Shown: positions 7,136 through 16,133 of the stretch, piece by piece
How the letters are laid out: the number at the start of each line of letters is the position of its first letter
Numbering within the stretch: the first letter of the stretch is position 1
Origin: an uncultured Clostridia bacterium
Lineage (GTDB): Bacteria > Bacillota > Clostridia > TANB77 > CAG-508
Direction: 5' to 3'
Length of the DNA: 38,928 nucleotides
NCBI GenBank assembly: GCA_948739805.1
Contig: CAPYID010000017.1
Coordinates: 1-38,928 of the forward strand
Position numbers and translations under genes: made by a program
The notes under the pieces: generated by a model
What the model was told of the DNA's origin: nothing
What the model saw: the letters and a program-made list of their open reading frames with translations, nothing else
Database searches by the model: none

Positions 7136-10100
7136 TTATCCTACCATCTCTTTACATTTCAATTCAGCTTGTCTAATAACAGTTTGAACTGCTTTTTCAC
7201 TTTTGTTAGGTGGATAATTATACTTAATAAGTAACTTCTTAATTTCTATTCTCATTCTTGCTCTTGCATCAGTTTTAATATCCCAATCTATTGTCATATT
7301 TTGGTTAACTGTATCCACAAGTTCTTTTGCTATTTGTACTAAAACTTCATCTTTCATTAATTCCTTTACTTCTGGGTCATTTCCTAAAGCATCAAAAAAG
7401 GCTTTTTCTTCTATTGATAAATTGTATTCGTTTCCTGCTTTTAATTCTTCTTCAATTTCATTTTTTAAATTAATCATTTCTTGAATTATTTTTTCAATAT
7501 CTTCTACACTTGTTCTTTCATTATATGTAGCAGCAATTTTTTGAAATTTAGTTGAGAATTTTTCCATCATAACAACATTTTTCTTTCCTACCTGCTCAAC
7601 ATACTCCTTCAATGCTCTATTTAAAACTTCTACTGCAATATTTTTCTTTTGCATCTTGGCAAGTTTGTTCAATATTTCATTACTTAATAAAGCTAATTGG
7701 TTACTATTATGAACTTCGCCTATTTGTAGCATTTCATCATCTTGTATTGCTCGTTCTAACATCTTAGCCACATTTTCATTTATTTCTTTTACATCTATTT
7801 TTTCCCCACTTAGTTTAGAAATAAATGACCTCACAGATATAAAGAATAGTACCTCCTCTTTCAATTCTTGTGATAAAGCTCCTGTACATAAAGCATATAA
7901 ACTCTTAATATCATAACTATATCTCATAAATGCTTTTTTGATTTCTTCTGTTTTTAACATCCAGTTACTTCCTGCCATAATAATTTCATATTTATCACTA
8001 TCTGTTGTAGTAGCAAAATGCCTATATTCAAAACCTTTAAACAAATCTCTAATTAGTTCTACTTTATCATTTAAAACTTTTACTAGTTCAGTATTATCTA
8101 CTATCTTGCCTTGATCTCTTTTGGTATATGTTTTTAAAGCATCTAATAGCCATCTTTTTAACCCAATATAATCTACTATTAATCCACCTGTTTTGTCTTT
8201 ATAAACTCTATTTACTCTTGCTATTGCCTGCATTAAATTATGTGCTTTCATAGGCTTGTCTATATACATAGTTCCAAGCCCAGGCACGTCAAATCCTGTT
8301 AACCACATATCTACTACTATTGCTATTTTAAAATCAGAATCCATATCTTTGAACTCTACTTCTGACTTCTTTTTATCCATTTTAGAGCCTATAGCTTTTT
8401 GCATCTCTTCATCATCTTTATTATTTGATGTTATTATCATATTGATTTTGTTTTTCCATTCTGGTTTAATATCTAAAAATTTCTTATACATTGTATATGC
8501 AGACGTTCTTGAATATGCGACTACCATAACCTTATTTGCAATACTTGCTTCTATTTCTTCATAGTGTTTAATAATATCTCTAACTATCATTTCAAGTCTA
8601 TCTGGATCTTCTATAATCTGTTTCATTGTAGCCATTGCTTTTTTAGATTCTGCTATTTTATATTCTTCCACCCCATCTTCTTTCTCAAGCATATTATAGT
8701 AATCATCTATTTCATCTAAGATTTTTTGGTTTAGTCCAACTCTTGCCATTCTTGATTCATACATAATTGGTACAGTTGACCCATCCATTATAGCTTGTGT
8801 CATGTCATAGACATCTATAATATTTCCAAATATGTTTGTTGTAGATTTATCCTTTGTTTCTACTGGTGTTCCAGTAAATCCAATATATGTAGCATTTGGA
8901 AAAGCATTATGTAAATATTTTGCAGTTCCATATTTTTTATATGCTTCCATCTTTTCTCTGTCAAATTTAATAGTTGCATCTAGTCCATAATGGCTTCTAT
9001 GTGCCTCATCAACTAATACTAGAATATCATCTCTTTGACTAAATACGTCCATTTCTTCTTCAAATTTTTGCAAAGTAGTAAAGAATATTCCGCCTGATTT
9101 TCTTGCATTTAGTTTTTCATTTAAATCTTCTCTACTTTCTATCTGTACTGGATCTTGTTTTAGATATGCTGAACATTTCGCAAATGTCGTAAATAGTTGA
9201 TTATCCAAATCATTTCTATCTGTTACAACTACTATACTAGGATTATTTAATGATTTTATCATGTTTCCAGCATAAAATACCATTGAAAAACTTTTTCCAC
9301 TTCCTTGTGTATGCCATAAAAGTCCTGCTTTTCCCGTTCTGTTATCTATTGCCATTTCTGTACTTGCAATTGCTTTCTTAACTCCAAAGTATTGATGATA
9401 TGCTGATAAAATTTTAAAATCTTCACTCCATAATATAAAATTACTAATTATATCTAATAGTCTATCTTTTCTAAACATTCCATTAAATAGCGTTTGATGT
9501 GTTGGCATATTCTCTAATACTTCATCTGAATCTTCTATCTTTTTCCATTCTGAAAATCTACTCCACGGACTTGTTATTGTTCCAGCTCTTGCCTGTACTC
9601 CATCACTTACAACCATAAATTGATTATAATAAAATAATGTTGGTATATGTACTTCTTGATATCCTTTTAATTGATTATATCCATCTATTAATTTAACATC
9701 TTCTCTTATTGTAGATTTTAATTCTATTACAATTAGAGGCATACCATTTATAAATATAATTATATCTGGTCTTTTTTCACTATGTTCAATAATTGTATAT
9801 TGATTTATTGTTTTGAATGTATTGTTTTGGATATTGTCTAAATCTAATATTTTAACAGTTTTATATTTAGTTTCTCCATTTTCTTGAATAGGAACAGGTA
9901 TTCCCTCTAATAAATATTTTGTAAATTGCTTATTATTTAATATAGTATTATTATGATCTAAATTTCTAATAAGTCTTAATGCTTCTTGTATTTGTTCTAA
10001 TTTGATACCCTTATTTATTTTTTCTATTGCTTGTACTACATCTTCTTCTAACAATACTTTAGAAAAGTCTGTTCTTTCCATTTCGTATCCATTTATACAT

Positions 10101-10162
10101 TCATATCCTAGTTTTCGTAGCATCTCTATTGTTACTTTTTCTAGTGTTTCTTCATCAAACAT
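7136..10162 (-). CDS. hsdR: Type I restriction enzyme R subunit
   Basis: The 1008-residue protein is the normal length for HsdR. The N-terminal nuclease has PD...ELK (D133, E147, K149). The helicase has Walker A HTQGSGKS (about 284-291), DEAH (385-388), the GFTGTPVE motif III and a C-terminal RecA domain with VVDMWLTGFDVPGL and QAIARVNR. The C-terminal helical region (about 700-1000) would contact the methylase. In the HsdR2M2S complex it translocates DNA by ATP hydrolysis and cuts unmethylated DNA at a distance. RBS AGGGGG precedes the ATG. It follows the 148-aa membrane gene by 15 nt in one operon. All motifs are intact, so the enzyme should be active. Confidence 0.97.
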   Translation of the reverse strand: MFDEETLEKVTIEMLRKLGYECINGYEMERTDFSKVLLEEDVVQAIEKINKGIKLEQIQEALRLIRNLDHNNTILNNKQFTKYLLEGIPVPIQENGETKYKTVKILDLDNIQNNTFKTINQYTIIEHSEKRPDIIIFINGMPLIVIELKSTIREDVKLIDGYNQLKGYQEVHIPTLFYYNQFMVVSDGVQARAGTITSPWSRFSEWKKIEDSDEVLENMPTHQTLFNGMFRKDRLLDIISNFILWSEDFKILSAYHQYFGVKKAIASTEMAIDNRTGKAGLLWHTQGSGKSFSMVFYAGNMIKSLNNPSIVVVTDRNDLDNQLFTTFAKCSAYLKQDPVQIESREDLNEKLNARKSGGIFFTTLQKFEEEMDVFSQRDDILVLVDEAHRSHYGLDATIKFDREKMEAYKKYGTAKYLHNAFPNATYIGFTGTPVETKDKSTTNIFGNIIDVYDMTQAIMDGSTVPIMYESRMARVGLNQKILDEIDDYYNMLEKEDGVEEYKIAESKKAMATMKQIIEDPDRLEMIVRDIIKHYEEIEASIANKVMVVAYSRTSAYTMYKKFLDIKPEWKNKINMIITSNNKDDEEMQKAIGSKMDKKKSEVEFKDMDSDFKIAIVVDMWLTGFDVPGLGTMYIDKPMKAHNLMQAIARVNRVYKDKTGGLIVDYIGLKRWLLDALKTYTKRDQGKIVDNTELVKVLNDKVELIRDLFKGFEYRHFATTTDSDKYEIIMAGSNWMLKTEEIKKAFMRYSYDIKSLYALCTGALSQELKEEVLFFISVRSFISKLSGEKIDVKEINENVAKMLERAIQDDEMLQIGEVHNSNQLALLSNEILNKLAKMQKKNIAVEVLNRALKEYVEQVGKKNVVMMEKFSTKFQKIAATYNERTSVEDIEKIIQEMINLKNEIEEELKAGNEYNLSIEEKAFFDALGNDPEVKELMKDEVLVQIAKELVDTVNQNMTIDWDIKTDARARMRIEIKKLLIKYNYPPNKSEKAVQTVIRQAELKCKEMVG

Positions 10163-10177
10163 AATTTCCCCCTAAAT

Positions 10178-10624
10178 TTATACTAATTTTCTGTGCCACG
10201 CTATTTCTTCTTTAAATTGATATTCTTTGTTTTCTGTATCTTTTATTCTTATTCCTATAATAGGATTATTCTCTATTTTTATATCTATTTGTTTTACTTC
10301 TGTTTTTATATAATATTTTTCAATTTTGGAAGGTTCGATATATCTCTTTTCTCCAGTTGCACCAACAAATTCGTTTTTATAACTTATTGTAATACTATTT
10401 ATTCCTATTAACTTATTGCCAGAATTAACTATTGTTAATTCTACATAATATGATTTATCTTTATCAATACCAAATTCTGGTCTTATAATAATTTTCTTTT
10501 TATATGGTACATAAGCCATTTTTATAGAAATAACTATAGCAATAACACTTATTAAAATAGTTATTATTGATAATATTGCATTAGTAAAACCAACATTCTC
10601 ATTACACCATTCTACAATATCCAT
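10178..10624 (-). CDS. Membrane-anchored hypothetical protein inside the hsd operon
   Basis: 148 residues. One clear transmembrane helix (about 15-40, ILSIITILISVIAIVISI) is followed by a basic KKK stretch and a beta-rich domain of about 100 residues. That implies a membrane anchor with a cytosolic or external sandwich-like domain. RBS GGAGGTG stands before the ATG. It sits between hsdS (35 nt upstream) and hsdR (15 nt downstream). I recognise no family. A membrane protein inside a type I operon is unusual; it could be a passenger or could tether or sense at the envelope. Confidence 0.72.
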   Translation of the reverse strand: MDIVEWCNENVGFTNAILSIITILISVIAIVISIKMAYVPYKKKIIIRPEFGIDKDKSYYVELTIVNSGNKLIGINSITISYKNEFVGATGEKRYIEPSKIEKYYIKTEVKQIDIKIENNPIIGIRIKDTENKEYQFKEEIAWHRKLV

Positions 10625-10659
10625 TTTTCACCTCCAATTTCAACTGATTAATCACATAA

Positions 10660-11763
10660 CTAAACTTTTATTTTATCTAAATTTATTTCTCCATTCATTA
10701 ATCTTGGTAATAAAGTATCACGTAATTGTTCTAAAATTTGATTTTCTTTTTTATTTTGTTCAATTTTATCATTTATTTTTATTGAAAAAGTAGTGAATTT
10801 ATCTATCAATTTTCTATCAAAAACTTTTATTTCTATATCTTTAACCATTGGAACTGTAAGTTGTTGTTGAGTTGTACCTGTACCATTTATTGTTGTTTCA
10901 TCAAGTATACAGAAAAGATATTCTGAAGATATTCTATCTGTTTTAGGAAACAACGAAATTAACCTTACTATTGGATAGTACTCATAATTTCTTAATACTT
11001 TAAATCCAATAGTTCCTCTAGCAGAAATAGTTATACTCTTTGTAGTAATTTTTGCTTTATTGGTATACCCATATATACCATCATTATCAATCCCATTTGA
11101 TATAATAGGTATATTATATTTATCGCTTTTTAAATTTGATTTTTCTTTTGGAGCATCACCTCCAGCAGAAATATTGCACAATTTATCTAGTTTGATTATT
11201 TCATAATTACTATTATCTCTAAATAATTTTTGAAAATAACACTTTTGTATTTCATACAAATTATCATTTATCTTATTATTTAATTTTATTTTCTTATCCA
11301 TATTTTCAAGTATATTAACAATCTTATATTGTTTATTAATTTCAGGTAAGAAAATTTCTAAATCATAAAAATCTGAATGCTTTAAATCTGGTATTGTAGT
11401 ACCTGATGCTGCATTTAGCATCTTTTTATACATATATTCATTATTTAAAGCATAATATAAATATTTTCTATATATTTTTTCATTAGGAATAACTTTAAAA
11501 AAATTATTGTGAAAACATCCTTCTACATCAGTTAATACAATGCCTGTATTTCCTGTCCTCACAACTAATATATCTTCCTTTGTACATAATACACTTTCTT
11601 TTGGATCTTCAATATAATATTCTTCCGTATTCCCTTTTAAAAACTGTATAGTTATATAAAAGTACCTATTTGGAGCCTTTTCTTTAAATCTCTTTGAGAT
11701 TGGTATTTGTAATCCCTGTTTTACAGTACATACATCCCTTAATTTAACTTTTTTATATTCCAT
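10660..11763 (-). CDS. hsdS: Type I restriction specificity subunit
   Basis: The chosen start is the ATG at 11763 (367 residues), since GGAGG lies about 8 nt upstream; a longer frame begins at 11820 inside hsdM. There are two target-recognition halves. The first begins VKLRDVCTVKQGLQIP, and the second begins at about 190 with DKLCNISAGGDAPKEKS. Each is followed by a coiled-coil spacer (about 150-180 and 330-350). The C-terminus LEQLRDTLLPRLMNGEI is the usual HsdS ending. It sets the DNA sequence recognised by both methylation and cleavage complexes. It overlaps the hsdM stop by 11 nt. The target sequence cannot be deduced from this alone. Confidence 0.95.
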   Translation of the reverse strand: MEYKKVKLRDVCTVKQGLQIPISKRFKEKAPNRYFYITIQFLKGNTEEYYIEDPKESVLCTKEDILVVRTGNTGIVLTDVEGCFHNNFFKVIPNEKIYRKYLYYALNNEYMYKKMLNAASGTTIPDLKHSDFYDLEIFLPEINKQYKIVNILENMDKKIKLNNKINDNLYEIQKCYFQKLFRDNSNYEIIKLDKLCNISAGGDAPKEKSNLKSDKYNIPIISNGIDNDGIYGYTNKAKITTKSITISARGTIGFKVLRNYEYYPIVRLISLFPKTDRISSEYLFCILDETTINGTGTTQQQLTVPMVKDIEIKVFDRKLIDKFTTFSIKINDKIEQNKKENQILEQLRDTLLPRLMNGEINLDKIKV

Positions 11764-13255
11764 AACCAATAGCCTCCAAGTTCTTCCTAATTTCATCTTC
11801 CAACTTATGAGACTCATCAAATTGTACTTTTAATTCTGTTGTTAATGTTTTCATCTTCTCTTCAAAAGGTACTCCATCATCTTCTTGCTCTTCTGTTCCT
11901 ACATATCTTCCTGGTGTTAATACATAATTATTTTCCCTTATTTCTTCTATTGTTGTTGCTTTACAAAATCCAGCTACATCTTCATAATTTTCATCATTTT
12001 GAAAATTGTGATATGTACTTGCAATTTTAGAAATATCACTTTCATCTAGTTCTCTTAACTTTCTTGTAACCATTGTTCCTAAATTTCTGCTATCAATAAA
12101 CAATGTTTTTCCTTTTTGCTTTTTATTTCTGTTTAAAATCCATATACTACAAGGTATTGTTACTGTATAGAACAAATTTGATGGCATTGCTAATATGCAA
12201 TCAACTAAGTCTGCTTCTATTAGATTTTTTCTAATTTCTTCTTCCTGGCCTCCTGCTGATAATGAACCATTTGCAAGTATAATGGCAGCTTTACCATTCA
12301 TAGAAAGTTTTGATACCATATGCTCAACCCAAGCAAAGTTAGCATTTCCTTTTGGTGGTATCCCATATTTCCATCTTGCATCATCAACTAATTTTTCTTG
12401 TCCCCAATCTGATATATTAAATGGAGGATTTGCTAATACAAAATCTGCTTTTAAATCTTTGTGTAAATCATTATGAAATGTATCATCTGCAAATTTACCT
12501 AATCCCTCATTGTTAATTCCTCTAATTGCTAAATTCATTTTTGCTAATTTCCATGTTGTTGGATTTTTTTCCTGCCCAAATATAGCTACATTTTGCATTG
12601 TTCCTTTATGTTTTTCAATAAATTTTACACTTTGTACAAACATTCCTCCAGAACCACACGCAGGATCGTAAATTCTACCTTTATATGGCTCTAATATTTC
12701 AACCATTGTTCTAACCAAACATGCTGGTGTATAGAATTCTCCACCTTTTTGTAATTCGTTAGATGCAAATTGTCCTAGAAAATATTCATATATTCTACCT
12801 AATATATCTTTATCTTGTGCTTCTTTACTTCCAATTTTTATATTTGTAAATAAGTCTATTAATTCTCCTAAATTTACATTTCTATAATCTGGACTATTAT
12901 AATTCTTTATTAGTACACCTTTTAGACTTGGGTTCTCTTTTTCTATTTCTTCTAATGCTTCATCAATAATTTGTCCAATATTACTATCCTTTGAATGAAC
13001 ATTTAAATATTCCCACCTTGCTTTTGATGGTACATAAAATACATTATCCATTAAATAAGCATCTCTATCTTCTTCAAGTCCATATCCTTCATCAATTAAA
13101 GCTTGATATTTTTCCTCAAATGAGTCTGATATATATTTTAAAAATATTAATCCTAATATTATAAATTTGTAACTTGATACTGGAACAGCACCTCTCATTT
13201 TATCGGCTGATTCCCATAATTTTTTTTCTAAATCTTTTAAATCTTCTTCCTTCAT
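11753..13255 (-). CDS. hsdM: Type I restriction enzyme M subunit (adenine methyltransferase)
   Basis: The start is set at the ATG 13255 (500 residues), with GAGGTG 4-8 nt upstream; an in-frame TTG at 13267 lies in front of that RBS. The N-terminal helical domain (1-150) has the EKKLWESADKMRGAVPVSSYK signature. The Rossmann domain has EFYTPACLVRTMV, SAM motif I DPACGSGG (about 197-204) and the catalytic NPPF (about 276-279) for N6-adenine methylation. With HsdS it protects host DNA; with HsdR it restricts. It is the first gene of the hsd operon, preceded by a TTGAGA-N17-TATAAA promoter. It looks intact. Confidence 0.97.
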   Translation of the reverse strand: MKEEDLKDLEKKLWESADKMRGAVPVSSYKFIILGLIFLKYISDSFEEKYQALIDEGYGLEEDRDAYLMDNVFYVPSKARWEYLNVHSKDSNIGQIIDEALEEIEKENPSLKGVLIKNYNSPDYRNVNLGELIDLFTNIKIGSKEAQDKDILGRIYEYFLGQFASNELQKGGEFYTPACLVRTMVEILEPYKGRIYDPACGSGGMFVQSVKFIEKHKGTMQNVAIFGQEKNPTTWKLAKMNLAIRGINNEGLGKFADDTFHNDLHKDLKADFVLANPPFNISDWGQEKLVDDARWKYGIPPKGNANFAWVEHMVSKLSMNGKAAIILANGSLSAGGQEEEIRKNLIEADLVDCILAMPSNLFYTVTIPCSIWILNRNKKQKGKTLFIDSRNLGTMVTRKLRELDESDISKIASTYHNFQNDENYEDVAGFCKATTIEEIRENNYVLTPGRYVGTEEQEDDGVPFEEKMKTLTTELKVQFDESHKLEDEIRKNLEAIGYGI

Positions 13256-13291
13256 TTTACACCTCAACTAATTACAATTATTCTATTATAT

Positions 13292-13320
13292 TTTATATCA
13301 TAAAATGACATTTTTCTCAA
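13292..13320 (-). promoter_or_regulatory. hsd operon promoter
   Basis: On the minus strand TTGAGA (13315-13320) and TATAAA (13292-13297) lie 17 bp apart, about 40 bp before the hsdM start. This gives the restriction operon its own promoter, independent of the replication block. Confidence 0.6.
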
Positions 13321-13354
13321 TAGTTTCTCCCATGTTCATCTTTTATATATACAA

Positions 13355-13978
13355 TTAATTTTTGAAGAAGAAATTATCATAAGGATAACCTGCTTCGATA
13401 TACAACTCTGTTAATTCAATCTTGTACTTCTCTAATAATTCCAAATATTTCTGTTTAAATACATTTTTACAAATCCATTCCACTCCTTCTTTAGAAATTA
13501 CAACTTTATTATCAACTAAAAATTTATATTCTTCTAACTCACTATCACACATTTTCTTTATAGCTTTTCTAACAGTGATATCTTTTCTATTGAAATGTTC
13601 GCATAGCTGTTTAATATCCATATCTTCATTCCACCAATTTTTATTATATTCTATCTTTAGCAATTCTTCATATTGTTTAATTCTTAATTTGAAAAAATCT
13701 ATATCAGCATCTATTAAAGGTTTTTCTTTTTGAAAATAGACTTGAGTTAGCCAGTAATATCCCTCTACTAGAACAAAATATTTTCTACTTTTGATTTTTT
13801 CACTTCTCCATCTACATGTTGGATGTTTTTTTATCATTATATCTACAGCTCTTCTTAAATCTAATTCTGATATTTCTTTACCATTTTTAGTTGTTATCCC
13901 CAATATATGTAATCTCTCTAAAATTTTATTGTATGATAAAAAAATACTATCAAAAAATTGCTCTGAATCTACTTTCAT
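13355..13978 (-). CDS. Unrecognised 207-aa protein after the hairpin array
   Basis: The soluble, charged protein has a basic stretch around 50-65 (KKHPTCRWRSEKIKSRKYF). A probable helix-turn-helix lies at about 120-150 (MDIKQLCEHFNRKDITVRKAIKKM), and a second short winged region follows (VDNKVVISKEGVEWI). That suggests DNA binding. It lies between the replication block and hsdM on the same strand. A roughly 230-nt structured leader separates it from the dnaC terminator. It could be an island regulator or a replication accessory, and no family was recognised. The start is the ATG at 13978 with AAAGGA upstream at somewhat long spacing. Confidence 0.65.
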   Translation of the reverse strand: MKVDSEQFFDSIFLSYNKILERLHILGITTKNGKEISELDLRRAVDIMIKKHPTCRWRSEKIKSRKYFVLVEGYYWLTQVYFQKEKPLIDADIDFFKLRIKQYEELLKIEYNKNWWNEDMDIKQLCEHFNRKDITVRKAIKKMCDSELEEYKFLVDNKVVISKEGVEWICKNVFKQKYLELLEKYKIELTELYIEAGYPYDNFFFKN

Positions 13979-14005
13979 TTTTTATCATTTCCTTTCTGTA
14001 CAAAT

Positions 14006-14164
14006 ATCTTAATGCTAGTTTACGAAGCATTAAGATTTAGCAAAATTAATTTTGCTTGAATATGGGTAATATTTTTTATTACCTAATATTCACCAGCTTG
14101 GTGTCTTGACACCCTTTTTGCTGTTTAGGGCAAAATGCCCTAATACCTCTTTTGCTCTCCGAGG
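14006..14164 (-). other. Array of consecutive hairpins (structured leader RNA or replication origin)
   Basis: Six inverted repeats follow one another: 14006-14036 (11-bp stem), 14039-14056 (18-nt perfect palindrome), 14065-14083 (7-bp stem), 14091-14103 (CACCA/TGGTG), 14100-14113 (GGTGTC/GACACC) and 14125-14143 (TTAGGGC/GCCCTAA). A weak CCTC/GAGG pair ends the run at 14164. The fourth and fifth share bases 14100-14103, so only one can form at a time. The block lies between a terminator and the 207-aa gene on the minus strand, beside the replication genes. It may be a regulated mRNA leader, a small RNA, or an origin/nicking region. The structure is directly visible; the function is inferred. 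Confidence 0.65.
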
Positions 14165-14210
14165 GACTTTTTTAAATAAAAATTTTCTTGATTTTTATCA
14201 AAATATTTTC

Positions 14211-14251
14211 AAAAAAGTTCAAATTTCTAAACTAAAAATTTGAACTTTTTT
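14211..14251. terminator. Terminator of the replication operon
   Basis: A 16-bp perfect stem (14211-14226 with 14236-14251) has a 9-nt loop and T-runs on both sides. It stands about 50 bp past the stop of the DnaC-like gene on the minus strand, closing the xis-organizer-dnaC operon. Confidence 0.8.
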
Positions 14252-14303
14252 ACTTTATTTTTATAGCAAAATATACTATAATAAATTTAGATTTTGGATT
14301 AAG

Positions 14304-15164
14304 TTAGCATTTAGTTTGATTGCTTGTGCTAGCTTTTTCTTTTTGATTTTCATTATATCTTTTTAGTTCAATTCCATAACACATTTGATATAATTTTTGA
14401 ATAATTGCATCCGATAATTCTTTGTCATTGCTTTGCTTAAATCTATGTAATAAGCCTTCTTTATCAAACTTAGTTGTTATTATAATTGGCAACTTATTTT
14501 CATTTCTATTTTCTATAATTGTATATAATTTGTCTAATGCCCATTGACTTATTTTTTCTGTTCCTAGATTATCTATTACAATCATATCTGTATTAGAAAA
14601 TAATTCTATTAACTCATTTTCTGACTTTGAATTATCTTTAAAAGTTTCTTTTATCATATCCAATAATGATGTTAATCTTCCCATTAAAACTAATTTATCT
14701 TTTTCTATCAATTCATTTGAAATTGATGCTGCTAAATGTGTTTTTCCTACTCCAGAATTTCCAGTAATAATAAGTCCATTTTCTTGTTTGTTTTCAATGC
14801 ATTTCTTTGTATAATCTTTTGCAATTGCTTCTTCTTTTTTATTAACATCTGTTACTTTAAAATTATTAAAATTATAATCTTTTAGCCTTTTACCAATATA
14901 ATTTTGAGAATAAAATTGATCAATCATTTCTCTATAATGTTCTTTCTTTTTCTGCTCTTGAATTCTAAAGTCCACATCCTTCCAATAGCTTTTTGATTCT
15001 TTACAAGTGCATCTTTCATATTCAATTAATTCTGAAGATACATTAGTGTATAAGTAGTCTAATCCTATTGGCTTTAACTCTTTTCCACAAAATTTGCATT
15101 TATTGTGGAAATTCTTTTGACAATTTTCATATTTTGTATTCTCTAAATCCATTGTTATTCTCAT
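14304..15164 (-). CDS. DnaC-like helicase loader, AAA+ ATPase
   Basis: 286 residues from the upstream ATG; an in-frame ATG at 15152 (MDLEN) is an alternative. The N-terminal zinc-binding part has CKFCG and, later, CTCK cysteines. The AAA+ core has Walker A ITGNSGVGKTHLAASI, Walker B MIVIDNLG and sensor residues IIITTKF. DnaC/DnaI/IstB-type proteins load the replicative helicase at an origin. It overlaps the preceding replisome-organizer gene and follows an excisionase-like gene, which is the usual phage or satellite replication order. No transposase neighbour is present, so IstB of an insertion sequence is unlikely. Confidence 0.88.
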   Translation of the reverse strand: MRITMDLENTKYENCQKNFHNKCKFCGKELKPIGLDYLYTNVSSELIEYERCTCKESKSYWKDVDFRIQEQKKKEHYREMIDQFYSQNYIGKRLKDYNFNNFKVTDVNKKEEAIAKDYTKKCIENKQENGLIITGNSGVGKTHLAASISNELIEKDKLVLMGRLTSLLDMIKETFKDNSKSENELIELFSNTDMIVIDNLGTEKISQWALDKLYTIIENRNENKLPIIITTKFDKEGLLHRFKQSNDKELSDAIIQKLYQMCYGIELKRYNENQKEKASTSNQTKC

Positions 15165-15633
15165 TCTCCTTTCTTGTATTTTTTTCTTGTGTATTATTTT
15201 CTACTTCGTTATTTTCCGTTATTGTAACGTTACTTTTTTCTTTTTCACTTTTCAATTTTTCACGATATCTTTGTTGTCTAATTCTATTTTGTTCTTGATA
15301 TTTTTCGCTTGTTTCAACACTTTGGTATTTACTCCAATTTTTAATTTTGTATGCTCCTTCTTCTATAATTAGCATATTTAATTCTTGAAATTTTTTAATA
15401 ATTTTCTCCATTTTTTTCTTAGACTTTCCCATAATCTTTGAAAAATTTTCTATTGTCATTGGTGTATTTTTTCCTATTACTAACTTTCCTTCACTATTAC
15501 ATTCCATAGCAATAGTTATTAATTGAACCCATACTCTAAAATATGTATCTCCATCTTGTTCTTTTAGTAGTACTTGCATTTTTCTGTTTGAAAATATTTT
15601 AATTTCTAGTTTTAACCATTGTAAATTATACAT
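15127..15633 (-). CDS. Phage replisome organizer (N-terminal DnaD-like) protein
   Basis: 168 residues. Residues 1-105 match the phage replisome-organizer N-terminal domain: LQWLKLEIKIFSNRKMQVL, then DGDTYFRVWVQLITIA and a winged-helix part with MTIENFSKIMGKSKKKMEKII. The C-terminal 60 residues are charged, low-complexity coiled coil (KYQEQNRIRQQRYREKLK) and lack a full DnaD domain. Such proteins bind origin DNA and recruit the helicase loader, here the overlapping next gene. RBS AGGAGG precedes the ATG. Confidence 0.85.
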   Translation of the reverse strand: MYNLQWLKLEIKIFSNRKMQVLLKEQDGDTYFRVWVQLITIAMECNSEGKLVIGKNTPMTIENFSKIMGKSKKKMEKIIKKFQELNMLIIEEGAYKIKNWSKYQSVETSEKYQEQNRIRQQRYREKLKSEKEKSNVTITENNEVENNTQEKNTRKENENNNGFREYKI

Positions 15634-15661
15634 ATCCTCCTTTCCCCGCTTTCTTTACAAT

Positions 15662-15859
15662 CTAACTAAGAGATTGTTGTTCCATTTTTTCTAAATATTC
15701 ATCTAGTGCTTGTACTCTAAATAAATATTTGCCACCAACTTTTGAGCATGGTATTTGTTTTCTTCTTACTAATTGATTAACTAACCAATAAGATATACCT
15801 AAATACTCTGCTACTTCTTTCATTGTTAGTGTTGTTCTTTGAACTTTTTGTAATTCCAT
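15662..15859 (-). CDS. Excisionase-like helix-turn-helix protein
   Basis: 65 residues with a MerR-like winged HTH typical of excisionase-family DNA-binding proteins: LTMKEVAEYLGISYWLVNQLV, then IPCSKVGGKYLFRVQALDEYL. RBS GGAGGG precedes the ATG. It is the first gene of the replication operon and is divergent from the plus-strand 363-aa gene, so it may also act as a local regulator. It is 4.7 kb away from the integrase, so the excisionase role is inferred from family and context only. Confidence 0.82.
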   Translation of the reverse strand: MELQKVQRTTLTMKEVAEYLGISYWLVNQLVRRKQIPCSKVGGKYLFRVQALDEYLEKMEQQSLS

Positions 15860-16035
15860 AGCTTTTCCCTCCTTTGTATTTTCTAGAAGAGAATTCTGCC
15901 TTTCCTTCCCTTCTACTTATAACCCCAGAACATGTATTAAAAATAGGTCCTTTTTAGAAAATTTTTTATATTTTTTGTTATTCTCATTTTTGTTAGTATT
16001 TTCAATGGATTCGTAAGGTATTTTTACCAAAATTA

Positions 16036-16064
16036 TTGCATTTCCCCTTATTTTTTTGTATAAT
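16036..16064 (+). promoter_or_regulatory. Promoter of the plus-strand 363-aa gene
   Basis: TTGCAT (16036-16041) and TATAAT (16059-16064) have a 17-bp spacer. The predicted transcript starts near 16071, downstream of the in-frame ATG at 16056. This supports the later GTG start at 16134. Confidence 0.72.
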
Positions 16065-16133
16065 TTAATTAATTTGTTAGCAATTTTATTTATTTTGTTA
16101 TATTGCAATTTATATTTTAAGGAGGAAATCTTA

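Noticed and set aside
11764..11820. N-terminal extension of hsdS
   Set aside because: It lies inside the end of hsdM; the ATG at 11763 has the proper RBS.
14006..14164. CRISPR array
   Set aside because: The hairpins differ from one another in sequence, length and spacing; there are no identical repeats with spacers and no cas genes.
14304..15164. IstB of an IS21-type insertion sequence
   Set aside because: No IstA transposase or terminal inverted repeats are nearby, and the gene overlaps a phage replisome-organizer gene.
15917..16108. 63-aa minus-strand open frame between the excisionase-like gene and the divergent gene
   Set aside because: It overlaps the strong plus-strand promoter, lacks an RBS and is rich in Asn/Lys runs typical of random AT-rich sequence.
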